Part shown: positions 36,458 to 49,727 of the stretch, piece after piece
Position numbering within the stretch: the stretch's first letter is position 1
How the letters are laid out: each line of letters opens with the position of its first letter
Assembly: GCA_026874595.1 (NCBI GenBank)
Contig: CM049310.1
Coordinates: 55,991,058-56,055,057 of the forward strand
From: Sipunculus nudus
Taxonomy: Eukaryota; Annelida; Sipuncula; Golfingiida; Sipunculidae
Direction of reading: 5' to 3'
Length of the DNA: 64,000 nt
Made by a program: the position numbers and the translations under genes
Notes under the pieces: model-generated
What the model was told of the DNA's origin: nothing
Databases searched by the model: none
The model's input: only the letters and a program-made list of their open reading frames with translations

Positions 36458-36681
36458 GTGTGGAGGTAACTGCCTCCATTCTTTAATGCAGTTTTATATA
36501 CTTCTTGATCTAAGTTTGTGCATATGCAGTTCCTCATTGGTTTGGGACTATGTGACAGGACTTTATCTTATTTTGTATCCTGGTGTCATTCTAGCCCCTT
36601 GTCTACTGCAACTGTGGATCCTGGGTATGTTAACTACACCAAGGACCACCCCCCCCCCCCCCCCCAAAAAAAAAAAAAAAA

Positions 36682-39600
36682 CAAGGGACCTATGGGTCAC
36701 GACGCTCAGCTGTTATATATGATAAAAAAATATTATTTAGAAATGAGGCACATGCTGGTTTTGTGTGGTAATAAATATAAGCTGTATTATGAGTTGTTGT
36801 TGTTTAGCTTATGTATGATTTTGATAGTACCTTTGGAGACAGGGAAGAGAATTGATTTCATTTATTTTATTAACAAATGGAGTACTATTGTCACACAGAT
36901 TTTGACTTGGCCATATAACTTATAAGCAGAACATATAATATAAGAGTTTAACTATTTATTAAAAAAAATTACAAATATTGTCATGAATACATTTTGAAAG
37001 TATTTGCACGAGTATTCATATACTTTCTTTTTTACCTGAATTCCCATTCTTTATGCAAGAAATTTTATAATGGAGTACATAATCATATTCGTATTTAAAT
37101 ACAATTACAAAGTATTCGCACCATGTCTGGTATTTATTCAGTTTTCACCAAACAATGATGTTGAGAATCCAGAATATACAAAATTCACACATTTAAATAA
37201 TGATCATAAGTACCTGGTTTTATGGCTTTTATTTATATTAAATAATAACTGTAAAAAATTCATTTTGGACTAATTTCACATCAATGTACACACTAGACAC
37301 AGTAGGAATCTAGATTAATATTATCAACTGCATCTTTGTCTATCATTAATTCCCTTCATATGATCCCTAATGATTAGTAATGAATAATATGATTTACTTC
37401 TTTATCATTAAAATTGAACTGAAAAATGCCATAGGTGACTGCATGGTGTTATTTGGAATACGTGACATTCTACCCATCGATACAAGATTCTTATATCATC
37501 AGTAACTGCAAGTTAATTTCCTGTTATTATAAACTAACAAATTCCTTTTCATTTTTTCTTTAATTTGTTATTAAAAACCAATAAAAATTTATTAATTTTT
37601 TTTTATTGTAATGTTGTTGGTTAAAACTATTAGATGAGTTGGGTTGGACACCTGGATCAACTGTGGCTGGCCATAAGCTGTCTGGATTCCGTGTATGCCT
37701 CGCCTCAAGCATGCATAATACAGGTGACTCAAGAGGGGCTGGAGAGAGCCAGTCTGACAGGGTCTCATAAAAAACATTCATAAAAGCTACAATTTTTGGC
37801 CAATTTCTTTCCCCTTTCTAATCCTAAAAAGCTGAAACCCTTATGTGTGCATGATATGAAAATTATATCAACAGTGCTCACAGGAAACAAATGTGCCATG
37901 GTCTCAGTTGGGCAAAATTTAAGGTACTTATTTTATATTTATACTAATAACTTATAAAATTTGAAAAATTCAGAACTAATTTTGGGTATTCAATTGAATC
38001 TTGATTAAATAATGTTACATCCCCGACAAAAAAATCTCTAGCTTCAGCAATGCCCTTGTTGAGGGAGTAAATATATTTCTTGATTTTTTTAAAAGTGCAT
38101 TATGTTTGGACCCATAACTAAAAAAAACAATTACGCAATACTGACATCATTCTGGCATGTGCATAGAGAATGAAAAATATGTATATTATTTATGATTCAA
38201 ATCAGATCAGTGGTTTTGATATTAGGCAGTCTTGAAGTGTAACAATGGGTTTTTAATGGAAAAATGAAGTTTTTTTTATTAATATCTAGAAGGTATTAAG
38301 TCCTAGTGACCAAATTCTTGGCATGGTAGGGGATTTTGGAGACATCTAACTGTATGCCGAATTTAAGGAACTTAGAGCTGAAACTGGGGAGCTGAGCTCT
38401 TGCAAACTGCATAACACTAGCTTGATGTAAACAATATGTTACATGGTGCTTGAAAACTTGAATAAAATCTACAGTTTTTGATCAACTGGTTTCAAATTTT
38501 TGGTGTTTACAGTTAAAATGCTGACAAAATCATGCTGTGAAAATTAAATCCACAGTACTTACAGGAAAAAAACGTGCCATGGTCAAAGTTGGGCAAAATT
38601 TAAGGTACCAATTTTTTATTTTTATAATATTTTAAAAAATTTAAAAGATTTTCATCTAATTTTGGGTATACAATTTAATTTTGATTAATTAAAGTTATAT
38701 TACTGGAAAAAAGGTCCATAGCTTTAACATTTTTTGTGTTAAGTGATCAAATATCTTTCCTGATTTTTTACAAAATGCATTATGTTTGGGCGCATAACTT
38801 TTTAAAATTAAACTAGACATTTATTGGCACCGCAGGTGCCAGAGTATCCCCAGACATAGTAGGCCCCCCTCCTACAAGAACAGACCCCCATTTTTAGCAG
38901 CATATACTGACACTTGGCATATTTATTGTTTATTCCATCTAACGATCCACAATCTTGTTGAAGATGTTGGTCCTGTGACCTTGATCTTTTTAAAGATTTG
39001 TCCAGTGACCTTGACCTTTGATCTCATAACCCCAAAATCAATTTGGGTTTTGCTTTTCCAATGGGACATATACAAGTCAAGTTTGAAATCCATACATCAA
39101 TAAAAGCAGGAATTATCATCCAGAAACTAATTTTTGGACATATGGCTCCTGTGACCTTCATCTTTGACCTTGTGACCTCAAAATTGATAGGGGTCTTCCA
39201 CTCTTGGCAGGTGAACTATATGTGCAAGAGGAAAGATCTGAGATGAATTGTTTGGCTGAAAATGCATCCACAATCTTTTTAAAGAGGTTTCCTGTGACCT
39301 TGACCTTTGACCTCATGACCCCAAAATCAATTTGGGTCTTGCTTTCCTAATGGGTCAATAACAAAGCCAAGTTTGAAATCCATACATCAGTAAAAGATGG
39401 AATTATCATCCAGAAACTAATTTTTGGACAGATGGCTCCTGTGACCTTCACCTTTGACCTTGTGACCTCAAAACTGATAGGGTTCTTCCTCTCTTTGCAG
39501 GTGAACTATATGTGCAAGATGAAAGACCTGAGATGAAATGTTTGGCTGAAATGCATCCACATCTTTTTAAAGATGTGACCTTGACCTTTGACCTCATGAC

Positions 39601-42600
39601 CCCAAAATCAATTTGGGTCTTGCTGTTCCAATGGGACATTTATAAGTCAAGTTTGAAATCCATACATCAATAAAAGCAGGAATTATCATCCAGAAACTAA
39701 TTTTTGGACATATGGCTCCTGTGACCTTCACCTTTGACCTTGTGACCTCAAAATTGATAGGGGTCTTCCACTCTTGGCAGGTGAACTATATGTGCAAGAT
39801 GAAAGATCTGAGATGAATTGTTTGGCTGAAAATGCATCCACAATCTTTTTATAGAGGTTTCCTGTGACCTTGACCTTTGACCTCATGACCCCAAATTCAA
39901 TTCCGGTCTTGCTTTTCCAATGGGTCAAATACAAGTCAAGTTTGAAATCCAAACATCAATAAAAGAAGGAATTATCATCCAGAAACTAATTTTTGGACAG
40001 ATAGCTCCTGTGACCTTCACCTTTGACCTTGTGACCTCAAAATTGATAGGGTTCTTCCTCTCTTGGCAGGTGAACTATATGTGCAAAATGAAAGATCTGA
40101 GATGAAATGTTTGGCTGAAAATGCATCCACATCTTTTTAAAGATGTGTCCTGTGACCTTGACCTTTGACCTCATGACCCCAAAATCAATTTGGGTCTTGC
40201 TTTTCCAATGGGACATATATAAGTCAAGTTTGAAATCCATACATCAATAAAAGCAGGAATTATCATCCAGAAACTAATTTTTGGATATATGGCTCCTGTG
40301 ACCTTCACCTTAGACCTTGTTACCTCAAAATTGATAGGGGTCTTCCACTCTTGGCAGGTGAACTATATGTGCAAAATGAAAGATCTGAGATGAATTGTAT
40401 GGCTGAAAATGCATCCACAATCTTTTTAAAGATTTGTCCTGTGACCTTGACCTTTGACCTCATGACCTGAAATTCAATTCCGGTTTTGCATTTCCAATGG
40501 GTCAAATACATGTATAGTTTGAAATCCATACATCAATAAAAGAAGGAATTATCATCCAGAAACTAATTTTTGGACAGATGGCTCCTGTGACCTTCACCTT
40601 TGACCTTGTGACCTCAAAATTGATAGGGGTCTTCCTCTATTGGCAGATGACTTATATGTGCAAGATGAAAGGTCTGAGATGAAATGTTTGGCTGAAAATG
40701 CATCCACATCTTTTTAAAGATGAGTCCTGTGACCTTGACCTTTGACCTCATGACCCCAAAATCAATTTGGGTCTTGCTTTTCTAATGGGACATATATAAG
40801 TCAAGTTTGAAATCCATACATCAATAAAAGCAGGAATTATCATCCAGAAACTAATTTTTGGACATATGGCTCCTGTGACCTTCACCTTTGACCTTGTGAC
40901 CTCAAAATTGATAGGGGTCTTCCACTCTTGGCAGGTGAACTATATGTGCAAGATGAAAGATCTGAGATGAATTGTTTGGCTGAAAATGCATCCACAATCT
41001 TTTTAAAGATTTGTCCTGTGACCTTGACCTTTGACCTCATGACCTGAAATTCAATTCCGGTTTTGCATTTCCAATGGGTCAAATACATGTATAGTTTGAA
41101 ATCCATACATCAATAAAAGAAGGAATTATCATCCAGAAACTAATTTTTGGACAGATGGCTCCTGTGACCTTCACCTTTGACCTTGTGACCTCAAAATTGA
41201 TAGGGGTCTTCCTCTATTGGCAGATGACTTATATGTGCAAGATGAAAGGTCTGAGATGAAATGTTTGGCTGAAAATGCATCCACATCTTTTTAAAGATGA
41301 GTCCTGTGACCTTGACCTTTGACCTCATGACCCCAAAATCAATTTGGGTCTTGCTTTTCTAATGGGACATATATAAGTCAAGTTTGAAATCCATACATCA
41401 ATAAAAGCAGGAATTATCATCCAGAAACTAATTTTTGGACATATGGCTCCTGTGACCTTCACCTTTGACCTTGTGACCTCAAAATTGATAGGGGTCTTCC
41501 ACTCTTGGCAGGTGAACTATATGTGCAAGATGAAAGATCTGAGATGAATTGTTTGGCTGAAAATGCATCCACAATCTTTTTAAAGAGGTTTCCTGTGACC
41601 TTGACCTTTGACCTCATGACCCCAAATCAATTTGGGTCTTGCTTTTTCAATGGGACATATATAAGTCAATTTTGAAATCATTACATCAATAAAAGCAGGA
41701 ATTATCATCCAGAAACTAATTTTTGGACAGATAGCTCCTGTGGCCTTGACCTTTGACCTTGTGACCCCAAAATTTATATGGATCATCCATTATTGGCAAG
41801 TGAGCTATATATTCAAGATGGAAGACCTGGGATGAAAGTTTGGCTTAAAATGCATCCACAGTATCTTTTAAAATGCCAGTCCAGTGACCTTGACCTTTGA
41901 CCTCATGACCCTAGAACCTATAGGGTTCTTACTTTAGTGGTGGGCCATACATAAGTCATGTTTGAAATCCATATGGCTATCAACACTGGAGATATCATAA
42001 GAGGTGTGTGATTTTCACCATATATGGCAATATTCAAGGTCAAGGCCACTATCATAGGAAAGGTCATGACCCCAATTTAAATAAGCATCATCCCATAACC
42101 CATACCTATGTATATGCATAATATAAAAGAAATCTGTCCATTAGTTTTTGACTTATAATGCTCACAGTGCTGTAAGGTGGCAATTTAGGGGGTATTAAAC
42201 GGCACGAAAACAAGTAAAGAATAATAGGTGGCGCCACCAGTTTCTATTACATGACAACCCTATCCATGATCTTCCATCAACTTGATTTTGGGATAAATCC
42301 ATGCAAGATTTCTTGAGATATTAAAGAATTTGTGTGATTTTCCCCCAAATTGGACCTATTCAAGGTCAAGGACACTCTCCTAGTAAAGGTCATGACCTCA
42401 TTTTAAATAGGCGTCGTCCTCTTACCCATATCTATACATATACCAAGTTTGGTAAAGTTCCGTGAAATATTTTTTGGGTTATCGCGCCAACAAGATTCAT
42501 ATGCGGCGGCGGCGGCGGCGGGACCGGTATGAAAACATAGTATCCCCCGACTTTGTCTGGGGATACAATAATACAGACATAATTTCTGGCATGTACATAG

Positions 42601-42906
42601 GAACTATATGGAATATTTATGGTAAATATGAGGAAAAACAGATGAGTGGTTTTGATATTAGGCAGTCCTGAAGTGTGAAAATAGGTTTTTAATAAAAAAT
42701 TGAGGTTTTTCCTTAATTTCTCAAAGGAACGAAGTTGCAAAGACCCAGTTTTCGGCTTGGTAGGAGATCTTGGGGACATCTAACATTATGCCGAATTTTG
42801 GATTCCTAGGTCTTAAAGTTTCAAAACGTGCCACATCTACGGACGGACGGACAGACAATGGACCACGACTATAGCTCAGATGACTTATTGTCAGCTGAGC
42901 TAAAAA
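36682..42906 (+). mobile_element. F2 element (copy e), complete, carrying an F3 insertion
   Basis: 5' end: AACAAGG with GACC-TATG-GGTC (36687-36698) and GCTCAGCTG (36704-36712). 3' end: CAGCTGAGC (42892-42900), a perfect inverse, forming the terminal hairpin with TAGCTCAG (42872-42879). Its core has two tandem units of about 670 bp (37790-38440, and 38440-38810 continuing at 42570-42840). Both share 'TGGTTTTGATATTAGGCAGTC' and a GGCATGGTAGG/GGCTTGGTAGG block. The second unit is split by the F3 element at 38811-42569. Confidence 0.82.
38811..42569 (+). mobile_element. F3 element C, complete, about eleven 287-bp core repeats
   Basis: 5' end: AAACTAGA, hairpin TGGCACC-GCA-GGTGCCA (38825-38841), then GTATCCCCAGACA (38844-38856). 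3' end: hairpin GTATCCCCcGAC-TTT-GTCtGGGGATAC, whose TGTCTGGGGATAC (42554-42566) is the 13-bp perfect inverse. The core is about eleven units of roughly 287 bp, each with TGACCTTGACCTTTGACCTC, 'AAATCCATACATCAATAAAAG' and 'GAATTATCATCCAGAAACT'. Two more diverged units and GGTGGCGCCACC (42227-42238) lie before the 3' end, with a GCGGCGGCGG run at 42505-42522. Non-coding. The paralogous F2 unit near 38100-38150 supplies the approximate empty site. Confidence 0.87.
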
Positions 42907-43052
42907 CAAAAAAAAAAAACAGGCACTCGTTTGTGAGTGATGCAGGCCTTCCCACTGAGCCTACAGAGCATTCAACCTTGGTGGGGGGCAAATCATGAAC
43001 AATCTCCCTGCTGTGAGTTGATCTCCCAGCTGTGAGTTGCTTGACCACAGAA

Positions 43053-43870
43053 GCTTGAGGTTCACTCTATCAAATAGACTCCATGCTGGTAATTTTCAGT
43101 AAACTTAGTGAAACATGCTAAACAAACAAAGAAGAAGACTGATGAGTCATAACTATTATGTTACACTGCCGACAAAGAAAGTGTATAGAAAGCTTATATA
43201 ATTTTAAAACTTAACTCTATTTAAGATGTCCAGACTGTAGGTATTAAAAGTATAAATGGGAATTTCAGATTTTAAAACAATCTGTGAATGATTCTAATTT
43301 CTGACATAAAGGATGGCTACAGTTACATGTCTCTATGAAACAGTGTTTGTACCTTACAAGAATTTTAATTCAAAGTTTATTTTTTGGTTTTCATGACAAT
43401 ACCTATGTCCCAGGCTTCTATCATGTCAAAATATACTGAAGGAACTTACATTCTCTGAGGAAAAGTAAATGAACTAGTCCGTCAATGTTTAAAGTTGGGA
43501 GATCTGCATTTCATGCTTGTATCATGATGAAATATTAACCTGATTTTAGACATTCACTTTAATACATGTAAAAATCTTTTTGACCTTTGATTATTCTCAT
43601 TGCTGTGCAAGAGAACACATCAACCAATTCATGTTTGTAAAAATATAGTGGAGCTTACATTCTCTGAGAAAAAAAAAATGAACTAAATAAAATATTACCA
43701 GTGTGTAGCTTGGCAATTTTTAAAATTGGGAGATCTGTGTTCAAACTCCATGCTTCAATCATGATGAAATATAAACCTGATTACAGATATTCACTCTAAT
43801 ACATGTTAATAACTTTGTTATTAAAACTAAATGCTGTGCAAGAGAACACATCACCCAAATCATGTTCATT
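43053..43870. repeat. Imperfect tandem pair of about 195 bp at the edge of the duplication
   Basis: Two units, beginning near 43439 and 43634, share ACTTACATTCTCTGAG, GGGAGATCTG and CATGATGAAATATnAACCTGA. Each ends with GCTGTGCAAGAGAACACATC. The second unit stops where the large duplication U1 begins. No gene seen. Confidence 0.55.
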
Positions 43871-44347
43871 AATAACACTGCATCCAAATTTAATGTGTTC
43901 AGCTTAATATTCTTATACAACAGTGAGTGCCAACTGCAAAAGAAGGTTCAAACTTTAAAGTAAGAATACATTAATTTCAAAACAACCAGGAAATTGTAGA
44001 CAAAATACAGATAATTGTCCATAATCTTCCAAAAGGTAAAATCTGAAGACGTGGTTTATCTGTGCAGTAACAATTTGACTTATTTAAAGTGAAATAGGCT
44101 TTTTACATATATTGTTTGTTGGGTGTAAATATTGGTCCAGTTATGTAGACATTAATTAACCCTTAAGAGTTTATTTAACTAGGGTACCACAATGACTAAA
44201 TACTTTAAGAATGAATGACAAAATGAAAAACTGATTACTACATAAATTCTAATTTCTCACAGGGAAATGGCAGTAAATGGAATTAGTATGCACAGCATGA
44301 AAGTATTCTTATTTCGATGATGTCTGAGAAAATTCTACTGATATATA

Positions 44348-45138
44348 TGTAACAGGCTCATGTGTATACTCCGATAGTGTAAGTGATGCCCAATAGAGGG
44401 CACCCCATTTATAGTCTTTTAAGTTCATTTTTGTGTCTATGATGTCCGACAGGGGGCATCACTAGTTAATTAGTCATATGCATATATTTCCTTATAGGGT
44501 TAAGATCACTTATCTAATATGCACACGTCACACTGCACCTGACATCTGACTCTGCCGCCAAAACGACTTCAATATTCTTAATTTTTACGCCATTCCGTCA
44601 CCAAACTTCGTAATGGCAACACGCCATAATCGTTGTGTTTGTAACTTCGCAGGTAAGCATTGCCTTCATTGCCTACGATAGTCATTACTATTTGCGTTCG
44701 TAATTTTGTACAAGGTTATTACAAATATCAATGTTTGTGTGTCAATGGCGTAATTCATTTTATAATTTTCGGTCTCGTATTATAACACTCTATCAAGCCT
44801 CATATTTGTCTTCACAAGAGTATCCACTGTACTTTTGTATTATAGTGCGTTTTTCTAATGACATTTTGTAACACTGCTTGTAACCCATTTGCATTTGAAT
44901 ATTGTATTTCTTAAAATGTCTCTGGATTGTAACTATCACAATATATATATATAAAATTCCATTGTAATAGAAAAAGATGAGAATTTCGTCACCAAACTTC
45001 GTAATGGCAACACGCCATTATCGTTGTATGTTTGTTACTTCGCAGTAAACCCGTTCACCACGTCGGTCGTTTGCTTGTTCGTTGATGGAAGAGAGAGGAC
45101 ACTTCCCCTTTTCTTTGTAACCCAGTCGAAGGACTGTT
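44348..45138. mobile_element. Solo-LTR-like insertion private to U1, 5-bp duplication
   Basis: Starts TGTAACAG, ends CTGTT, flanked by ATATA at 44343-44347 and 45139-45143. U2 at about 53890 retains the uninterrupted site (CTACTTATATATAACA). A 5-bp duplication with TGT… start suggests a solo LTR, but the 3' end is not a clean CA, so another class is possible. Inside, a segment of about 57 bp (CACCAAACTTCGTAATGGCA … ACTTCGCAG) is present twice (44595-44651 and 44986-45044); the first copy continues into GTAAGC. Confidence 0.65.
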
Positions 45139-47749
45139 ATATATAACACAATTTTTTTCTCAACTAGTTCTTAGACAACCATATCTGTATTTCTTCAGAT
45201 ATTCATTCAAACAGATATTGATGGTCTGATCAAGTCTGAAACCTGCAAAACTCAAGTCTCAATGGTTAGAACATTCTTGACCCTGTGTCAATTTCCTGGT
45301 AGTGATATACAACAAACCCATCTATTGAAAGCACTGGTTCAGTGGAAGGAGTATAGAAAGAATGTATAATGAAAACTGCGTAAAGAATGAACAGTTCTTA
45401 AGAACTTATCACTTTAGTATAAAGTAAAATCTCACCTTACAACCACCTAAATTTAGAGACCACCTCAGAATGCTGACCACTTTTTTACAGCCCCAATTCT
45501 CTTTTGCTCTTTATATCAGACCATGCTTAGATGTAATTTTTAGGTTCACAGTATTTCAAATCTGCTTGTTAAAATGGCTTATGGCCCTCTTTTGTCATAA
45601 ATCAACAAAATTTGTAGTTCTGTAAAGGTATCATCTTGAAAATAATTTGACGGAAGTCGATCATACTCATTTTATTCCATTTCCTCTAATAAATCATTTA
45701 CTGTGGTATAAGAGCAAAAAATATAAATACTTTATGATTGATCTTGAAAAAGAGAGAAATTTAGTATTTCAACAAAGCAGAAAGTTCCTTAACACAGGTG
45801 GCCCCACTGAAAGCCTATTTTTGCATATTACAGTTATCACATGTTCAATATGTCTGCAAAGTTTCATGATGACAGCTGCAGGGCTGCTGAGAAATCTGGC
45901 AACAGACAGCAAAAGGTGGACAATGGATGGTGGACACTGCCTCATCACAAGAATGAACTAAACATGATCTAGTAATGCTGTTGATATCAACTTGAAACTT
46001 TCCAACATTTTCTAAGAACTGGAGCTCTTGGCTTTTTAAAACTTTGGATAGTAAGTGGACTTTCAATAATGACAGCTCTTAATTTTTCTATATCCATAAC
46101 AACTGTTCATTCTTTTTCTAGACATTCAGAACAGATGTATAATCAAGAAAAGAGACATTCACTGACAGAGCTAGAAATGCTGAAGCGTGCTGAGCAAGTG
46201 CTCAGGAAATTGTGTGTATTGGCCTGTCTCCTGACCTTTACATCAAAATGAACAGTGAAAAGCCTTTTGACTCAATTAACTACAGAAAAAGGTGTTAGTC
46301 TTCATTAAATGTAAGACAGGAGCATATGTGTTTGATCTGTGAGACTGAATAAAGACGGATTTTAAAAGGTTTTCAGGAACAACTCAGTCTGGATCATCCA
46401 AACCTGATCATCTGACACCAATTAACTCTAAAGCAAAGGTTACAATGTCATCATCACATGTGCTGTCTCTGAGGTGGACTGGGGCATATGGAGGCTGGGA
46501 AGTCTCCCAGTGGGTCATTGGTATAAACAGAAATACCCACACTGCTGGGTCAATGTTATAAACAAAATACTGATGCCAGTGGTACTAGGTATTAACTTTG
46601 GACTATTTACACTAAAATTTACAGGCCTTTTTTCATATCTATCCTGTGTTAATGTGACACCTGTAGAGTAAGTATCGTGACAGCATATTTACGGTAAACA
46701 CACTCGTATTTACAGTACCGGAAGTCGATGTCACAGCTGCCCCTTTTATGTCCACCATGTTCTCTTGAAAGTATTAAACAGTTGTTAAAAAATCAGGACT
46801 TTTCAATTATTGTGTCAGTATTCTGCAACACCCGACCTGCAATATCTGCATTCTTCCTAAAGCAAGCATGCCAATAAGAAGGGTTCATACACTTAGTAGC
46901 TTACCCAGTGCCAGGGCATATCCAGGACATTTTCAAGGACAAATAACAAACCACATGCATTATGTCAGAAATTATGTCAGAAAGGACAATAATCAAATTA
47001 AGATGGTAATTAACTCTTCTTAAACCACAGAAAAGACTGGAATGTTTGATGAGACTAAACCAACAACAAATATGTTTATGATAACATACAATCATGTTAA
47101 TTAGGCCTCAAGTTTTCCCAACGATAATCCTGTTTTAAATCTGCCTTTTAACTTTATAACTAAGAGTACAATGAAGTTTATGAGCCTTCATGTACTACCA
47201 TTGTTAAAGGGACCCAATCACCTGTAAAGCATGTTAAATTCACATAAAAAATAGCTTCTTCCATTCAAAATAAATCTGGTCCTGCCAAAATATTTCCTTG
47301 AAACTGTTTGCTTTCTCCTGTAAATGAGTCTTCAAAACAGTAGATCTGGTGCAATTACAGGTGTCAACATTAACACAGCACGTTGGGTTGTGTGCATCGA
47401 GGAGCAACTACATGTGTCAATCAGGAGATGCCTGACTGTTTTGGCCCAAAAATGTAATACATGTTTCTGCTAGCTGAAACACAGCGTGTTGCCGCTCACA
47501 ATCAAAGCCTAGTTATAGTAAACAGACACACATGGACTGTTTAACAACACGCAGAGCCATCACAAGTTGTTAAACAGCTGTTATGTGAGATACTGAGACT
47601 GTGTGCTGGGATGGTTTAGCTGGAACACTTTTGTATAAAGCAAACCTGAACTGATAGTGTAAAAGAATAAGCATAATATTGCGCCTGATTATGTCCTTTT
47701 AAGCCTTCCATTGACAAGAAATTCACCTTTTGAGTTACTGTATATACCA

Positions 47750-47945
47750 GGGTTGGGTTTGAATGCTACATGGCCCTTTTAAATGCAAATACTTCAAATA
47801 AATCAAATGCAAATGTAAATGCAAATGCGTTTAAAATTTTCAAATGCATACGCAAATGCAATAAAAGATATCAAATTCAAAAAGAAAATGCATTTGCAGA
47901 TGCATTACAAATGCATTTGTATTTGAAATCTATGTGGTTTTAATA
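47750..47945. repeat. ATGCAAAT-rich palindromic segment
   Basis: Dense AAATGCAAATG motifs, then CATTTG motifs in opposite orientation, preceded by CAGGGTTGGG. This suggests a hAT-like MITE interior. It contains three ATGCAAAT octamers. Also present in U2 at 56930-57110. Confidence 0.45.
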
Positions 47946-49727
47946 CGTACAAATGGAGTCAGCTTTCTTAAATGTTACTGATATGTTCACAACATATTGA
48001 TATACTCACTTAAAAGACTTACTAAATAACAGAAACTGTATCAAGAAATCTGTACAGAATCATTCCCTCTTATTTATGATGCATTTTATGTTTGAGTTTG
48101 ATTACCAATAATTAAAGTTACCACTCCATAACAGTACCAGAAGCTTTTGTTTACTTGTACCTTGAATATGTATTAATTGTGTATTGTATCAAGATATTTA
48201 ATAGATTGCTGAAAATTATGCACCAGTATATTGTGCCAACTTGGATGTCCAAATTCACAGCATTAGCAACAATACACATTAGGTTAAAAAGTGGAAGTTT
48301 TGAGGTAGTAATATCAGCATTAGCTAATTACTATGTACTATCATGATCTAACAGGTTTTCCCGGACATTTCTAGGTCAAATAATTGTATGATACATACAC
48401 ATACAAAACAATGCTTTTTCCTGGAATTTCTAGGCCTGCATTTTCATACTATTTCCAGGATATCCAGGAAGTTAAAGACACATAAACTCTAAAGAAAGCA
48501 CCCTGAATATATTCAGGACAGCTTTAATAAGAATTTTATATTGAATAACCTAATTGTGAACTAAAATGTGACCTTAACCACATATGCATTCAATGAATAA
48601 TTATGAGCAGAGCAGTTGCAAGCACCCATACAAACAACCAAACAACTTACTGTTGGCAATATAAACAGGCATCACTTGACATGCGCAAAATTTGCATAAT
48701 TTGGGCAACTCTCTGAAATGGAACATGTAGTCTGTACCAGTATCCCTGTCCACAAGTTTTCCTGGGATATTTTTTATACAAAAGAGACATGCAGTATAAA
48801 AAGGTCTAGACCAAATGTTACAGGAGCTATTCTCCCGACTATATTATAATGTCTTGCATTGAATTAGAAAGAGATAAATAATAAAAAAATTTGGCGAAAC
48901 ACTACACAATGATTGCGATATACTCTTGCATTGTGGAGAACAGTGATATTACAATTCCAGTTGATGACCTCAGTCAATTCTACATCATACCTTTGTGATG
49001 TCTTATAATCAGCACTGGCAACTATGGGCATGGAAAGTCTTCTGTGTTGGAGTATTTTTGGGGGCTAATAAGCATTATTAGCTCAGGGGTGGAGCATGTA
49101 AGGGCATTGGTGGTTAGGACAATTCACAACAGATAAAGACATTATATGATAAACTCTAAACTTATGGCGTTTAGGTATTTTTTTACCCTTAAATATATAC
49201 GGTCAGGTATACCACACCAGTTAAGATAACACAACTCCAACTTGTTAAACTTTCCAACCTCCCAGTTACAAGTTATATGTACTGCACATACCAATTTTTA
49301 ATATTAGGAATGGACAGGTGGATAAATATTTTATACTGCATGCTAACAGAGCCAATGAAAAGTAAATATACATGTTATTTAAAGCTATGTGTTGTGCCTG
49401 AGAAGAAAAATACTGTTTTTCCTCACAAAATAGGTAATTTCTATGCTGCACTTGTCACATGGCTTGACATATTAGATGAAGAAGGTAGGTGCTCTTATCT
49501 AATAAAAAGAACAGTGTGACAAATGTTTTAGTTCAGAGATCAAAGTTTTTTGTTTATAAAAATACATAAATACTGACCTTAATTTGACATTGAGGGCAGC
49601 TCAAGCTAAAAATCACACGAAGAAAAATACATAAAATAGAAAACCACACATAGACTTTGCATCAAGGCACTTCATTTTACCTGCTTTTACCCCACTACCT
49701 GTTGCTGACTGGATTGTATGGTTTTCT

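Larger units (their letters stand above)
36458..43052 (-). mobile_element. tRNA-derived SINE split by a 6.2-kb insertion
   Basis: The left piece (36458-36660) matches the SINE at 13065-13300: GGAGGTAACTGCCTCC, TTGGTTTGGGACTA…GACAGG, TCCTGGTGTC and ATCCTGGGT boxes in order. The right piece (42918-43052) matches its remainder: GCACTCGTTTGTGAGTGAT, CCTACAGAGCATTCA, and ACCACAGAAGC at the tRNA-like head. The break falls in the C-rich/A stretch (ACCCCCC…AAA) just before GCACTCG. F2 copy e occupies the gap. The tRNA-like B box is eroded. Confidence 0.75.

Noticed and set aside
39448-41786. Repeated minus-strand open frames with MRSKVKVTG-type peptides
   Set aside because: They are translations of the F3 core units; each breaks with ordinary unit variation and none has gene context.
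38811-42569. Interpretation of F3 as a classical cut-and-paste MITE because of its inverted termini
   Set aside because: No target-site duplication is visible against the paralogous F2 unit, and the 3' inverted copy forms a terminal hairpin with its own left arm, which fits Helentron-like structure better.
45647-45961. 104-codon plus-strand frame partly kept in U2 (54462-54713)
   Set aside because: Its second half resembles the 'TGGACAATGGATGGTGGACACTGCC' type approach to repeat 3' ends; the U2 version has lost the first part. More likely a repeat than an exon.
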